Notes: a model not told the origin generated them from the letters alone. A DNA stretch of 64,000 bases from Rhizobium sp. P32RR-XVIII (GCF_012641395.1 NZ_JABAIH010000001.1:806001-870000); one strand, 5' to 3'; counted from the stretch's first letter, positions 45,348 to 54,995 are shown. A program made the numbers and translations.

Positions 45348-46342
45348 CAAAGAATATTGACGCGCTTCAGCAGCCACCAGGCAAGCAACACCGAAGCGAC
45401 GATCAGCGCCATTGCGTATTCGGTGCCGCCGGACCCCTGAGTGAAGGGCAGATTGGCGGTGTTCATGCCGAAAAAGCCGGTCACCAGCGTCGGCGGCAGC
45501 AGGAAGGCGGTCATCAGCGACAGAATGTAAAGGTGCCGGTTGGTCTCGGAGGACTGCTTCGAGTCGATTTCCTCGTGCAATAGACGGGCGCGTTCCTGCA
45601 ACGCAAAGATATCGTGGTCGACTGCTTCCAGCCGGCTCGTCAGCCGGCTGGCAATATCCTCGAAGCCGAAGGGCATCTCGTCCTCGTCGGAAGCCGACGC
45701 GCGTCGCATGAGGGAGAGGACGTTTCGAAGGTGCCGGTGGAGGCGGACGATCGTGCGGCGCGCCGGCGCCAGCCGCCGCCGCTCATCGCGCGAAACATTG
45801 TCGTAAACGAAATCCTCGATGAGGTTCAGCTCTTCGGTAAGCTCCATCACCACGGAGATCAGCGTGCGCTGGAACTCGATCACCAGCAGCTCGAAGAGAT
45901 CGACCGGCCGGGAGAACTTCGCCGGATTCTTCTCGATCATCGCGCGTGCCCGCTCGACGCTGCGCAGCGGCTGCAGCCGGGTAGTGACGATGAAGCGATC
46001 GGAGATCGCGAAATGCAGCCAGCCGAGATCGCTGGTGTCCTGGTCGAATTCGCGCTGGCAGTCGACCAGGGTACCGTAGAGCATCTGTTCGTCGACGGTA
46101 AGCGCAGCATGCGTGTCCCGCGTGGTCAGCGCGGCCTTGGCGTCCTCGGATAGGCCGTCAAGGCTATCGAGCAGGGCAGGGACGCGCGCATCCGCGAGAT
46201 TGAGGTGCAGCCAGTAAAAACCTTCGCCGGATGCCAACTCTGCCGGAAAGGCGCTGTTCTGAAGGCGAACCGCTTTGCCACTTCCTGCCGGAAAACTGTA
46301 GGCCCAGACAAGGCCAGGTATGTTGGCAGGCAAGGTATCCAT
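45347..46342 (-). CDS. CorA/ZntB-type divalent cation transporter
   Basis: A 331-residue protein: a large N-terminal cytoplasmic domain with the long charged helix (RLLHEEIDSKQSSETNRHLY) and two C-terminal transmembrane helices with GFFGMNTANLPF between them, so the GMN signature of CorA is kept. The replacement of YGMN by FGMN and the overall sequence resemble ZntB, the zinc-transport branch; the ion cannot be decided. It is distinct from the CorA whose end opens the window. The gene is divergent from the acyl-CoA dehydrogenase and ends on the BA14K terminator. Confidence 0.88.
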   Translation of the reverse strand: MDTLPANIPGLVWAYSFPAGSGKAVRLQNSAFPAELASGEGFYWLHLNLADARVPALLDSLDGLSEDAKAALTTRDTHAALTVDEQMLYGTLVDCQREFDQDTSDLGWLHFAISDRFIVTTRLQPLRSVERARAMIEKNPAKFSRPVDLFELLVIEFQRTLISVVMELTEELNLIEDFVYDNVSRDERRRLAPARRTIVRLHRHLRNVLSLMRRASASDEDEMPFGFEDIASRLTSRLEAVDHDIFALQERARLLHEEIDSKQSSETNRHLYILSLMTAFLLPPTLVTGFFGMNTANLPFTQGSGGTEYAMALIVASVLLAWWLLKRVNIL

Positions 46343-46435
46343 CAGCCGCGATCCTTTCGATGCGATCAGTCCCTAGAGATTCTTCATGACCGTTGTTTGT
46401 ACAAGTGTGAAGGCCTGTGGGACCAAGATATCACC

Positions 46436-46472
46436 AATTCGAAAAGGAATTCGAAATTGACGTTTACGTAAA
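46436..46472 (+). promoter_or_regulatory. MerR/LiuR-like inverted repeat and direct repeat before the acyl-CoA dehydrogenase gene
   Basis: TTGACGT-TT-ACGTAAA (46457-46472) is an imperfect inverted repeat that closely resembles the LiuR target as I remember it (TTTACGTTTACGTAAA, 15 of 16). Just before it AATTCGAAA is repeated at 46436-46444 and 46448-46456. The site is 65 bases before the dehydrogenase start. Confidence 0.4.
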
Positions 46473-46536
46473 AATAAACTAGCTCTTCCAGCGGAGGCCC
46501 GGGGCTGCGGTTCCGTTCGAGATGCGAGGAGATGAT

Positions 46537-48315
46537 ATGTACAAGGCGCCCGTCGAGGACATCGCGTTCACTCTGAAACATGTCGCGGGACTGAGCGAGG
46601 CGATCGAAAAAGGCCTCCTCGGCGAACTCGGCGAGGACCTCGTCGATGCAATCCTGAGCGAAGCCGGCCGTTTTGCGACGGAAGAGGTCGCTCCACTGGC
46701 CGAGATCGGCGACCGGCAGGGCGCTCGTCTCATCGACGGTGAAGTGAAGACGCCGGACGGCTGGGCGAAGCTCTACCGGGATTGGATCGCGGGCGGCTGG
46801 AACGGTCTTTCAGCGCCTGAGGAATATGGCGGCCAGGGCCTGCCCCACATGTTGAACGTTGCTGCTCTCGAAATGTGGAACTCCGGCGCGACCGCCTTTG
46901 CGCTCTGCCCGACGCTGAGCATGGGCGCGGTCGAGGCACTGAGCGCCCACGGCAGCCCGGAGCTTCGGCAGAAATACCTCCCGAAGCTGATCTCCGGCGA
47001 ATGGACGGGCACTATGAACCTCACCGAGCCGCAGGCCGGTTCGGACGTCGGTGCGCTGAAGAGCCGCGCCGAGCGGAGAGACGACGGCACATATCGGCTG
47101 TTCGGCCAGAAGATATTCATTACCTGGGGCGAACACGATGCGACGGATAACATCATCCATCTGGTGCTCGCTCACCTGCCGGATGCTCCGGCCGGCTCCC
47201 GCGGCATTTCGCTGTTCCTCGTGCCGAAATTCCTCGTCAACGACGATGGCTCGCTCGGAGCCCGAAACGACGTTTTCTGCCATTCGCTGGAACACAAGAT
47301 GGGCATCCACGGCTCGCCCACCTGCACGATGATCTACGGCGACGGCAAGTTCGGCGGCGAGAAGGGCGCGATCGGCTGGCTTGTGGGCGAGGAGAACAAG
47401 GGCCTCAACTGCATGTTCACGATGATGAACAATGCGCGCCTCACGGTCGGCATGCAGGGGGTGGCGATCGCCGAAGCCGCGACGCAGAAAGCGATCGCCT
47501 ATGCGAGCGAGCGCACGCAGGGCAGGGCGCCCGGCTGGACCGGCAGCGGCATGAGCCCGATCATCGAACATCCGGACGTCGCCCGCATGCTTCTGACGAT
47601 GAAGGCGCTGACGCAAGGGTCCCGTGCCATCTCCTATGCCTGCGCCCATGCGATCGACATGGCCCACCGCTCGGCTTCGGACAAGCAGCACTGGCAGGAG
47701 CGCGCCGCGCTTCTGACGCCGATCGCCAAGTCCTTCTCGACCGACGCCGGCGTCGACGTCGCCTCGCTCGGCGTCCAGGTCCATGGCGGCATGGGCTACA
47801 TCGAGGAGACGGGCGCTGCCCGCTTCCTGCGCGATGCCCGGATCGCACCGATCTACGAGGGCACGAACGGCATCCAGGCGATCGACCTCGTCACCCGCAA
47901 GCTGCCGCTTTCGAACGGTACTCAGGTGGCGGGCTTCATCGCCGAACTTCGCGAGATCGCCGATCAGGTGCGCAGTTCCAATCTCGATGGCTTCGGCGAA
48001 ACGGCCGCACGGCTTGACGCGGCGATTGCCGATCTGGAGCAGGCAACTCTCTGGCTTTTGAAAGCGCAGGCCGATGGCAAGCTGACTGATGCCCTTTCGG
48101 GCGCCACACCCTATCAGCGCCTCTTCGGCCTGGTGCTGACCGGCTGCTATCTGGCCAAGGGCGGGCTTGCCAGCGTTTCGGACGGTGCGAACCAAAGCCG
48201 CATTGTGCTCTGCCGCTTTGCCGCCGAAAATCTCTTGTCGGAAACCGCAGCATTGAAGGATCGCGTCGTCAACGGCGCCGAAAGCCTCGCGGCCGCCCGC
48301 ATCGCTCTTTCGTGA
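46537..48315 (+). CDS. Acyl-CoA dehydrogenase
   Basis: A 592-residue flavoprotein longer than the usual 380-residue type, as in the DmdC or fatty-acid-related large forms with an extra C-terminal domain (from about 465). The N-terminal part has TEPQAGSDVGALKS and the middle has KIFITWGEHD; the catalytic base Glu is in the segment IYEGTNGIQAID. It introduces a trans-2,3 double bond in acyl-CoA and gives electrons to electron-transfer flavoprotein. I use the ATG at 46537 (MYKAPV), preceded by GAGGAG. The enoyl-CoA hydratase gene follows 11 bases later and would hydrate the product. Confidence 0.93.
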   Translation: MYKAPVEDIAFTLKHVAGLSEAIEKGLLGELGEDLVDAILSEAGRFATEEVAPLAEIGDRQGARLIDGEVKTPDGWAKLYRDWIAGGWNGLSAPEEYGGQGLPHMLNVAALEMWNSGATAFALCPTLSMGAVEALSAHGSPELRQKYLPKLISGEWTGTMNLTEPQAGSDVGALKSRAERRDDGTYRLFGQKIFITWGEHDATDNIIHLVLAHLPDAPAGSRGISLFLVPKFLVNDDGSLGARNDVFCHSLEHKMGIHGSPTCTMIYGDGKFGGEKGAIGWLVGEENKGLNCMFTMMNNARLTVGMQGVAIAEAATQKAIAYASERTQGRAPGWTGSGMSPIIEHPDVARMLLTMKALTQGSRAISYACAHAIDMAHRSASDKQHWQERAALLTPIAKSFSTDAGVDVASLGVQVHGGMGYIEETGAARFLRDARIAPIYEGTNGIQAIDLVTRKLPLSNGTQVAGFIAELREIADQVRSSNLDGFGETAARLDAAIADLEQATLWLLKAQADGKLTDALSGATPYQRLFGLVLTGCYLAKGGLASVSDGANQSRIVLCRFAAENLLSETAALKDRVVNGAESLAAARIALS

Positions 48316-48326
48316 GGATCATCCCC

Positions 48327-49079
48327 ATGTCCGATCACATCGTTGTCGAACAATCAGCAGCCCATCCCGGCATCCAGATCATTCGCTTCAACCGCCCGGA
48401 AAAGAAGAACGCGATCACTCGCGCCATGTATGTGCGGATGACGGAGGCGCTGAGGGCGGCGAACGAGGATAGTGCCATCCGGGCGACGGCTTTCCTCGGC
48501 ACGGAGGGCGCTTTTTCCGCAGGCAACGATATCGGCGATTTTCTTGCCGCTGCGATGGGCGGCAGCCTGGGCAATGAACTCCTCGACTTTCTCTATGCGC
48601 TCGTCAATGCCGAAAAACCGCTGGTTTCCGGCGTCGATGGCCTGGCGATCGGCATCGGCACGACGATGCATATGCATTGCGACCTGACCATTGCATCCGA
48701 CCGCAGCCAGTTCCGCACGCCCTTCGTCGATCTGGCGCTGGTGCCAGAGGCCGCCTCCAGCCTGATCGCACCGCGCCTCATGGGGCATCAGCGGGCCTTC
48801 GCGATGCTGGCAGCCGGTGAGGCCTTCTCTGCCAACGAGGCGAAGGATGCCGGGCTCGTCTGGAGGGTCTGCCCCGCGCCGGACGTTGAATTGCTGACGC
48901 TTGCGACGGCGGCCAAACTCGCCGCCAAGCCGCCGGAGGCCTTGAGGATCGCTCGCGATCTCATCCGCGGCGATCGTGCAGAAATCATCAAGCGTATTGA
49001 TGACGAAGCCCGGCACTTCGCCGAGCGCCTGAAAAGTGCGGAAGCCCGCGCCGCCTTCGAAGCTTTCATGCGCCGCTAG
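48327..49079 (+). CDS. Enoyl-CoA hydratase/isomerase family protein
   Basis: A 250-residue crotonase-fold protein. Visible motifs are RFNRPEKKNAITRAMY, FSAGNDIGDF and GLAIGIGTTMHMHCDL; the Glu of the classical hydratase pair has moved or is replaced, so isomerase or another crotonase reaction is possible. It is translated from the ATG at 48327 just after GTGAGGATCATCCCC and is in one transcript with the acyl-CoA dehydrogenase. Likely route: beta-oxidation or branched-chain acyl-CoA breakdown, given the LiuR-like site upstream. Confidence 0.88.
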   Translation: MSDHIVVEQSAAHPGIQIIRFNRPEKKNAITRAMYVRMTEALRAANEDSAIRATAFLGTEGAFSAGNDIGDFLAAAMGGSLGNELLDFLYALVNAEKPLVSGVDGLAIGIGTTMHMHCDLTIASDRSQFRTPFVDLALVPEAASSLIAPRLMGHQRAFAMLAAGEAFSANEAKDAGLVWRVCPAPDVELLTLATAAKLAAKPPEALRIARDLIRGDRAEIIKRIDDEARHFAERLKSAEARAAFEAFMRR

Positions 49080-49155
49080 AAACGCCATGTCGGCGATTGT
49101 CGCCGCCGGCCGCAAACGGTCTGCGGCGCGCGGGCGGTTTCAATTGCAAAGAAAG

Positions 49156-49222
49156 TTAGGCAAATGCCTAGGTATTTCTTGACTGCTAGGGTCTCAGCGC
49201 TATAGTTAGGTATATGCCTAAC
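49156..49222 (+). promoter_or_regulatory. Dual-operator promoter of the ArsR-family gene, overlapping its start codon
   Basis: Two similar palindromes: TTAGGCA-AA-TGCCTAG (49156-49171) and GTTAGG-TATATG-CCTAAC (49205-49222). Between them TTGACT (49179-49184), 16 bases, TATAGT (49201-49206). The second palindrome contains the ATG start (49214-49216), and the -10 predicts transcription start at 49213-49214, hence a leaderless message. The regulator probably represses itself by binding both. Confidence 0.7.
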
Positions 49223-49579
49223 CAATCGCAGTCACTCGATCTGATGTTTCAAGCGCTGGCCGATCCGGCGCGTCGCAGTATGGTCGATCGTTTGTGCAAG
49301 GGGCCCGCATCGGTGAGCGAGTTGGCCGAGCCGCTCACCATGGCGCTGCCGTCGGTGCTTCAGCATCTGCAGATGCTGGAAGCGAGCGGCCTGGTGAAAT
49401 CGGAAAAGGTCGGCCGCGTCCGCACCTGCCGCATCGAACCGTCCGCCCTCCGCTCGGCCGAGGCCTGGATCCATGACCGCCGGACATACTGGGAGCGCAG
49501 CCTCGACAGGTTGGGCGAGTATCTGAAAGCCAATCCGGAGATGCCGGAGACCACGGCAGAGCCAAAGGAAGAGGAGTAA
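49214..49579 (+). CDS. ArsR/SmtB family regulator
   Basis: A 121-residue winged-helix repressor: FQALADPARRSMVDRL, then SVSELAEPLTMALPSVLQHLQML (recognition helix) and LVKSEKVGRVRTCRI (wing). No cysteine pairs for metal sensing are present, so it is of the non-metal type found with SRPBCC and RibD_C genes. It very probably controls its own operon (the two genes downstream) through the dual operator. The start codon is within the operator and has no Shine-Dalgarno sequence upstream, consistent with leaderless translation. Confidence 0.92.
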   Translation: MPNQSQSLDLMFQALADPARRSMVDRLCKGPASVSELAEPLTMALPSVLQHLQMLEASGLVKSEKVGRVRTCRIEPSALRSAEAWIHDRRTYWERSLDRLGEYLKANPEMPETTAEPKEEE

Positions 49580-49583
49580 GAGC

Positions 49584-50054
49584 ATGTCTGACTACAGCAC
49601 GGTCCATTCCACCTTCTCGGTCGAGCGCACCTATGAGGTCCCGGCTGCGCGCGTCTTCGCCGCCTGGTCGGATCCCAAGGCCCGCCTGCAATGGGAGGCG
49701 ATCGGCGAGAATTTCACGACGACCTACACGCAGAACGACTTTCGCGTGGGGGGCCGTGATGTCAGCAGGTTCAATTTCGGCAAGGATGACGAATATGTCG
49801 CCGATGCCCGCTACGAGGACATCGTGCAGGACCGGCGTATCGTCTATGCCTATACGATGTCGCACAACGAGCGCCGCATCTCCGCGTCGCTGACGACCAT
49901 CAGCCTGATGCCGATTTCGGAAGGCACCCACGTCGTCTTGACCGAACAGATCACCATCCTTGATGGCGGCGACAAGGTTGAATACCGGCAGGCAGGCATC
50001 GCCAGCCAGCTCGACCAGCTGGGCGTCTTCCTTGCCAGCGAGAAGGTCGGTTAA
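49584..50054 (+). CDS. SRPBCC (AHSA1/START-like) domain protein
   Basis: A 156-residue lipid-binding-like fold (AHSA1/Bet v 1 type): VERTYEVPAARVFAAWSDPKARLQWE, VGGRDVSRFNFGKD, VLTEQITILDGGDKVEYRQAGIASQLDQL. It follows the ArsR gene with a 4-base gap. Members are widely paired with ArsR regulators; ligands are unknown. Whether it acts as an enzyme, chaperone or sensor is not shown. Confidence 0.88.
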   Translation: MSDYSTVHSTFSVERTYEVPAARVFAAWSDPKARLQWEAIGENFTTTYTQNDFRVGGRDVSRFNFGKDDEYVADARYEDIVQDRRIVYAYTMSHNERRISASLTTISLMPISEGTHVVLTEQITILDGGDKVEYRQAGIASQLDQLGVFLASEKVG

Positions 50055-50159
50055 CCCAGATCACCGGACGCGAGCCGAGGCGCGAAAAAATCCGGACCGA
50101 GGTGTCGTATTCGCAAGCCCCGCTCCGTCCTTGCTGCAGAAACAACGGGAGATCTGAAA

Positions 50160-50825
50160 ATGAGAAAAGTCGTTGCAGCAGCATTCGTCAGCCTGGATGG
50201 CGTCATGCAGGCGCCCGGCGGGCCGCAGGAGGATACGACGGGCGGTTTCAAATATGGCGGCTGGCTCGTCCCCTACTCGGACGAGCGCATACGGGAATTC
50301 ATAGACGGGATGTTCTCGACCCCCTTCGACCTTCTGCTCGGACACACGACCTACGAAATTTTCGCCGCGTACTGGCCCTTCATCGGTGACGAGAGCCCCA
50401 TCGCGGCGCGCTTCAACAGGGTGACGAAATACGTCGCCACCTCCTCGCCGGAGCCGCTGACCTGGGCGAAATCCATTGCCCTCAGCGGGGACGTCGCCGC
50501 GGAGGTCGCCCGGCTGAAGCAGGGGGCTGGTCCTAGGTTGCTGACCCAGGGAAGCGGCCGCCTTCTACAGACCTTGATGGCACATGATCTGATCGACGAG
50601 TTCCGGATATTGACCTTTCCGCTCATGCTCGGCCGCGGCAAGCGTCTCTTCCGCGATGGCATACAACCGGGCGCACTGAAGCTCACCGAGACGGCCATTT
50701 CCACGACCGGTGTCGTCATGAGCGTCTACGAGCGCGCCGGCGAGATCCGCACCGGATCGTTCGGGCCCGATAGTCCGTCCGAGGCCGAGATTGCCCGCCG
50801 CGAGCGGATGAAGCGCCAAGGCTGA
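50160..50825 (+). CDS. RibD C-terminal/dihydrofolate reductase-like protein
   Basis: A 221-residue NADPH-binding-fold protein of the RibD_C family: MRKVVAAAFVSLDGVMQAPGG, LLLGHTTYEIFAAYWPF, GSGRLLQTLMAHDLIDE and FPLMLGRGKRLF. Such stand-alone proteins are common with ArsR and SRPBCC genes and reduce unknown substrates. GGGAG lies 8 bases before the ATG. It is the third gene of the ArsR operon. Confidence 0.88.
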   Translation: MRKVVAAAFVSLDGVMQAPGGPQEDTTGGFKYGGWLVPYSDERIREFIDGMFSTPFDLLLGHTTYEIFAAYWPFIGDESPIAARFNRVTKYVATSSPEPLTWAKSIALSGDVAAEVARLKQGAGPRLLTQGSGRLLQTLMAHDLIDEFRILTFPLMLGRGKRLFRDGIQPGALKLTETAISTTGVVMSVYERAGEIRTGSFGPDSPSEAEIARRERMKRQG

Positions 50826-50852
50826 GGCTGGGTTGCCAGCCGTAGTTCCGGA

Positions 50853-52103
50853 TTACTTCTCCAGCGTCGCCACGACCTCGACATGCGAGGTCCAGAGGAA
50901 CTGGTCGATCGGCGTGACGCTGGTGACGCGGTAGCCACCCTCGACGAGGATCGCCAGATCGCGCGCCAGCGTCTGCGGATTGCAGCTGACGGCGGCGATC
51001 TTCTTCACCGCCGAGCGCGCCAGTTCCTTGCATTGGAACTCCGCTCCGGCGCGCGGGGGATCGAAGACCACCGCATCGTAGACCTTCAGCTCCGATGTCA
51101 TCAGCGGACGGCGGAAGAGGTCGCGCTTTTCGACGCTAACCTGCTTCAGCCCCTGCGCCTTACGGGCGCCGAGGTCCAGCGCCGCAAGCGCCTTGTCGTC
51201 GCCTTCGACGGCGTGGACCCGGCCGATCCGCGCAAGCCGAAGCGAGAATGTGCCCGCGCCGGCAAAGAGATCGGCGATGCGCTTTGCCTTGCCAAGATGA
51301 GCCAGCACCAGCTCGGCCATCGCATCTTCGGCGGGCTTCGTCGCCTGCGTGAACCCGCCGGCGGGCGGCGAGACCTGCACGCCACCGAAGTCGACGATCG
51401 GCTTCTGCGGCTCGACGAGGATTTCGCCGTTCAGCGAAACGCGGGCGATGCCGCGTATGCCGAGCACGGTCTCGACGGCCTTGCGGCGCTGCTGGTCAGA
51501 CAATTTCTTGATGCTGTCCACGGCCAGATCGAGCCCGGACAGCGTTTCGAGAACCGAGATGCGGAAGGGTTCGGCGCTTGTCGCAAGTGCTGCGCCGATC
51601 GCCTTGATCGCCGGTAGCCGCGCCACGATCCCCGCCGACGAGATGGGACATTCCTCGATTGCCACGATGTGATGGCTTTCAGCCTGGTTGAAGCCGATCA
51701 GCATGTCCTTCTCGGTCTTGCGCGCCGCAAAAACCACGCGGCGACGCTCGCCGGGATGCGCCGGGACGATTTCGCCGACTTCGGCCGTAATTCCCTGCGA
51801 TTTCAGAGCGTCGATCACCAGCTGCCGCTTGAACGCGCGGTACGGCGCATCGGCCATGTGTTGCAGCGTGCAGCCGCCGCAGGTCCCGTTGACGCCATCC
51901 GGCCCGAAGTGGCGGCAAGGCGGTTCCTGCCGGTTGGGAGAAGGCTGGGCGATCGACATGATGGTGCCGTGGTTCTTGACGCGCGCGATCGCCACGCTTT
52001 CGCCAGGAAGCGAGAACGGCACATAGATCGGGCCGTCCGGCCCGATGGCAATCCCGTCGCCCTGGCCGCCGAGTTTCTGGATGGTGACTGTTTCGGTGCT
52101 CAC
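50853..52103 (-). CDS. RNA m5U methyltransferase of the TrmA/RlmD family
   Basis: A 416-residue protein: an N-terminal TRAM-like domain, then a four-cysteine iron-sulphur site (Cys63, Cys75 and Cys78 in CRHFGPDGVNGTCGGC, and a fourth in EECPISS), and a SAM-binding domain with DLFAGAGTFSLRLAR, DPPRAGAEFQC and the catalytic Cys in AVSCNPQTL. It methylates the C5 of a uridine in 23S rRNA or tRNA; the family in alphaproteobacteria is usually assigned to 23S rRNA. The start is GTG at 52103, overlapping the tlyA stop by four bases (GTGA). The upstream frame to 52589 is inside tlyA. Confidence 0.92.
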   Translation of the reverse strand: MSTETVTIQKLGGQGDGIAIGPDGPIYVPFSLPGESVAIARVKNHGTIMSIAQPSPNRQEPPCRHFGPDGVNGTCGGCTLQHMADAPYRAFKRQLVIDALKSQGITAEVGEIVPAHPGERRRVVFAARKTEKDMLIGFNQAESHHIVAIEECPISSAGIVARLPAIKAIGAALATSAEPFRISVLETLSGLDLAVDSIKKLSDQQRRKAVETVLGIRGIARVSLNGEILVEPQKPIVDFGGVQVSPPAGGFTQATKPAEDAMAELVLAHLGKAKRIADLFAGAGTFSLRLARIGRVHAVEGDDKALAALDLGARKAQGLKQVSVEKRDLFRRPLMTSELKVYDAVVFDPPRAGAEFQCKELARSAVKKIAAVSCNPQTLARDLAILVEGGYRVTSVTPIDQFLWTSHVEVVATLEK

Positions 52104-52846
52104 GGCTTCGTTCCTGCCAATAGAAATTCCTGATTGCCGTCGCCGCCTGCGATCGGGGAGGGGATAAGGCCAAGGCTGTTCCAGTCCATGTCGTCGACGA
52201 ACCAGCGCTCCAATTCGGCCGCCACCGCGGGCGCGGAGGAGGGGACCTTCAACAGCCCACCCTTGCCGATCGCCTCGCGCCCGGCCTCGAATTGCGGCTT
52301 GACCAGCAGCGCTGCAATCGCGCCCGGCTCGGCAATCCGCAATGCAGGTGCGAGCGCCAGCTTTAGCGAAATGAACGATACATCCGAGACGACGAAGGTC
52401 ACCGGCCGGCCGATATCCTCTGCCGTCAGATTGCGGGCGTTCAGTCCCTCGATATTGGTGACTCGCGGATCGGCCGAGATGCGCGGATGCATCTGCCCGT
52501 GACCGACATCGATGGCGGTCACATGCGCCGCACCGCGCTCGAGCAGTACTTCCGTGAAGCCGCCCGTGGAAGCGCCGATGTCGAGACAATGGTGGCCGGC
52601 CGGATCGAGACGGAAATGATCGAGCGCCGCGATGAGCTTCAGCGCCGCGCGGGACACATAGTCCTGCGCCGGATCGTCGATCTCGATTGTGGCATCTTCC
52701 GCAAACAGAGCCCCCGGCTTGGTGATGACGTTGCCGGCGACCTTCACGGTGCCGCGGGCAACGGCGTCTCGCGCCCGCGAGCGGCTGGCAAAAAGGCCGA
52801 GGCTCACGAGAAGCTGATCGAGGCGTTGGGTGTTCTGATCGGACAT
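52100..52846 (-). CDS. tlyA: TlyA family rRNA 2'-O-methyltransferase / hemolysin-like
   Basis: A 248-residue protein with an N-terminal S4 RNA-binding domain (RLDQLLVSLGLFASRSRARDAVARGTV, in part) and a FtsJ-like SAM domain (CLDIGASTGGFTEVLLERGA and VKPQFEAG). TlyA of Mycobacterium and Campylobacter methylates the 2'-hydroxyl of C1409 in 16S rRNA and C1920 in 23S rRNA; the mycobacterial form is needed for capreomycin action. The ATG at 52846 (MSDQNTQRL) is the family start; an open frame extends 63 bases more. It overlaps the RlmD-like gene; dxs is 129 bases upstream on the same strand. Confidence 0.92.
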   Translation of the reverse strand: MSDQNTQRLDQLLVSLGLFASRSRARDAVARGTVKVAGNVITKPGALFAEDATIEIDDPAQDYVSRAALKLIAALDHFRLDPAGHHCLDIGASTGGFTEVLLERGAAHVTAIDVGHGQMHPRISADPRVTNIEGLNARNLTAEDIGRPVTFVVSDVSFISLKLALAPALRIAEPGAIAALLVKPQFEAGREAIGKGGLLKVPSSAPAVAAELERWFVDDMDWNSLGLIPSPIAGGDGNQEFLLAGTKP

Positions 52847-52975
52847 CGGCTGTCCATGACCGGCAAGGCCGCCGCTTGCAAGCTTTTTGTTTGCGGCAGC
52901 GATCAGCAATCCCAGAACCGCAGCAGGCTTTGTCGCGCTATCGGGAACCTGCGCAGCTCCAGGCTCCGGCTATCC

Positions 52976-54892
52976 TTAGCCGGCAACGCCGACGGCTGCG
53001 CTACCGCCCAAAGCCTTGAACACCGTCGAAACGATCCCCGCGCGGTCGAGACCGGCATGGGCGTTCATCATCTCGGGTTTCGCCTGCTCCACCCATATAT
53101 CCGGCATCACCAGCGAGCGGATCTTCAGCCCGTTGTCCAGCAGCCCTTCCATCGCGAGGTACTGCATTACATGGCTGCCGAAGCCGCCGACGGCGCCTTC
53201 TTCGACGGTGATCAGCACTTCGTGATGGCGGGCAAGCTGACGGATCAGTTCATGGTCCAGGGGCTTCGCAAAGCGAGCGTCGGCAACCGTCGTCGAGAGG
53301 CCCGAAGCGTCGAGGTCTTCTGCCGCCAGCAAGCAGTCCGCGAGCCGCGTGCCGAAGGAGAGCAGCGCTACCTTCGTGCCTTCCTTGACGATGCGGCCCT
53401 TGCCGATCTGCAGGATCTCCCCACGCGCCGGCATATCGATGCCGACGCCTTCGCCACGCGGATAGCGGAAGGAGATCGGACCGGCATCATAGGCTGCGGC
53501 TGTGCGCACCATATGCTTCAGTTCGGCCTCGTCGGCAGCCGCCATCACCACGAAACCGGGCAGGGTGGCAAGGAATGTCGTATCGAACGAACCCGCATGC
53601 GTCGGGCCGTCGGCGCCAACAAAACCGGCCCGGTCGATCGGGAAGCGGACCGGCAGGCCCTGGATCGCGACATCGTGGACGACCTGGTCATAGGCTCGCT
53701 GCAGGAAGGTGGAATAGAGCGCGGCGAAGGGCTTGTAGCCTTCGGCGGCGAGGCCGGCGGCGAAGGTGACCGCATGCTGTTCGGCGATCCCCACATCGAA
53801 ACAGCGGGCAGGGAAGACCTCGGCAAGCTTGTCGAGGCCCGTACCATTCGGCATTGCGGCAGTGATCCCGATGATCTTGTCGTCGAGTTTCGCTTCCTGC
53901 ACCAGCGCTTCGGCGAACACGCTCGTATAGCTCGGCGCATTCGGCTTGACCTTGGCCTGCGCCCCGGTGATGACGTCGAACTTGTTGACGCCATGGTACT
54001 TGTCGGCGGCGGCTTCGGCGGGCGGGTAACCCTTGCCTTTCTGCGTCACGACATGGATCAGCACCGGTCCCTGCGCATTGTCGCGCACGTTGCGCAGCAC
54101 GGGGAGCAGATGCTCAAAGGAATGGCCATCGATCGGACCGATATGGTAGAACCCCATTTCCTCGAACATGGTCCCGCCGGTCACGTAGCCACGCGCATGC
54201 TCGACGGCGCGGGTGATCGCACTATCGACCTTCTTGCCGAGATAACCGGTCAGCTTCTTTCCGAGATCGCGGAAGCCCATGTAAGTGCGACCCGAGGCAA
54301 GGCGCGCGAGATAAGCACTCATCGCACCTGTCGGCGGGGCGATCGACATGTCGTTGTCGTTGAGGATGACAATGAGCCGCGCATCCAGCGCCCCGGCATT
54401 GTTCAGCGCCTCGTAGGCCATGCCGGCAGACATCGCGCCGTCGCCGATGACGGCAATCACGCGCCGGTCGGTCTTGTCGAGTTCGGCGGCAACCGCCATG
54501 CCGAGACCGGCGGAAATCGAGGTCGAGGAATGCGCCGCCCCGAAGGGATCGTATTCGCTCTCGGCGCGCCGCGTGAAACCGGAAAGACCGCCTTCCTGGC
54601 GCAGCGTGCGGATGCGGTCCCGGCGGCCGGTAAGAATCTTGTGGGGATAACACTGGTGGCCGACGTCGAAGATCAGCCGGTCGTTAGGTGTATTGAACAC
54701 GCTGTGAATGGCAACAGTCAGCTCGACGACCCCAAGGCCTGCCCCAAGATGACCCCCGGTGCGCGATACCGCGTCGATCATCTCGTCGCGGACCTCGCGC
54801 GCAAGCTGCGGCAGGTCACGATCCTCGAGCTTGCGCAGGTCTGCGGGATATTTGACCTGATCGAGCAACGGGGTTTTCGGAGGATTTGTCAC
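52976..54892 (-). CDS. dxs: 1-deoxy-D-xylulose-5-phosphate synthase
   Basis: First enzyme of the MEP pathway, condensing pyruvate and glyceraldehyde 3-phosphate with thiamine diphosphate. The 638-residue protein has [18 protein letters not shown], the ThDP/Mg motif [20 protein letters not shown], and later [17 protein letters not shown] (the catalytic Glu region) and RYPRGEG. Length normal. The gene belongs to the rhizobial HDAC-xseB-dxs-tlyA-rlmD block, but here pirin and an SDR gene lie between xseB and dxs. It supplies precursors for ispE and ispB products. Confidence 0.97.
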   Translation of the reverse strand: MTNPPKTPLLDQVKYPADLRKLEDRDLPQLAREVRDEMIDAVSRTGGHLGAGLGVVELTVAIHSVFNTPNDRLIFDVGHQCYPHKILTGRRDRIRTLRQEGGLSGFTRRAESEYDPFGAAHSSTSISAGLGMAVAAELDKTDRRVIAVIGDGAMSAGMAYEALNNAGALDARLIVILNDNDMSIAPPTGAMSAYLARLASGRTYMGFRDLGKKLTGYLGKKVDSAITRAVEHARGYVTGGTMFEEMGFYHIGPIDGHSFEHLLPVLRNVRDNAQGPVLIHVVTQKGKGYPPAEAAADKYHGVNKFDVITGAQAKVKPNAPSYTSVFAEALVQEAKLDDKIIGITAAMPNGTGLDKLAEVFPARCFDVGIAEQHAVTFAAGLAAEGYKPFAALYSTFLQRAYDQVVHDVAIQGLPVRFPIDRAGFVGADGPTHAGSFDTTFLATLPGFVVMAAADEAELKHMVRTAAAYDAGPISFRYPRGEGVGIDMPARGEILQIGKGRIVKEGTKVALLSFGTRLADCLLAAEDLDASGLSTTVADARFAKPLDHELIRQLARHHEVLITVEEGAVGGFGSHVMQYLAMEGLLDNGLKIRSLVMPDIWVEQAKPEMMNAHAGLDRAGIVSTVFKALGGSAAVGVAG

Positions 54893-54995
54893 GGGCGGGC
54901 GCTCTTTGTTATCGTTCTTGGGTTTTGTTTATTCGATTAGATTGCGGCAAAACAAATGCATTTCAAGAACCGCAAGCATTTAATTCTAAAGGAAT

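Noticed and set aside
52487..54940. An 817-codon open frame on the plus strand opposite dxs and tlyA.
   Set aside because: Also a high-GC antisense shadow; dxs on the minus strand has all family motifs.
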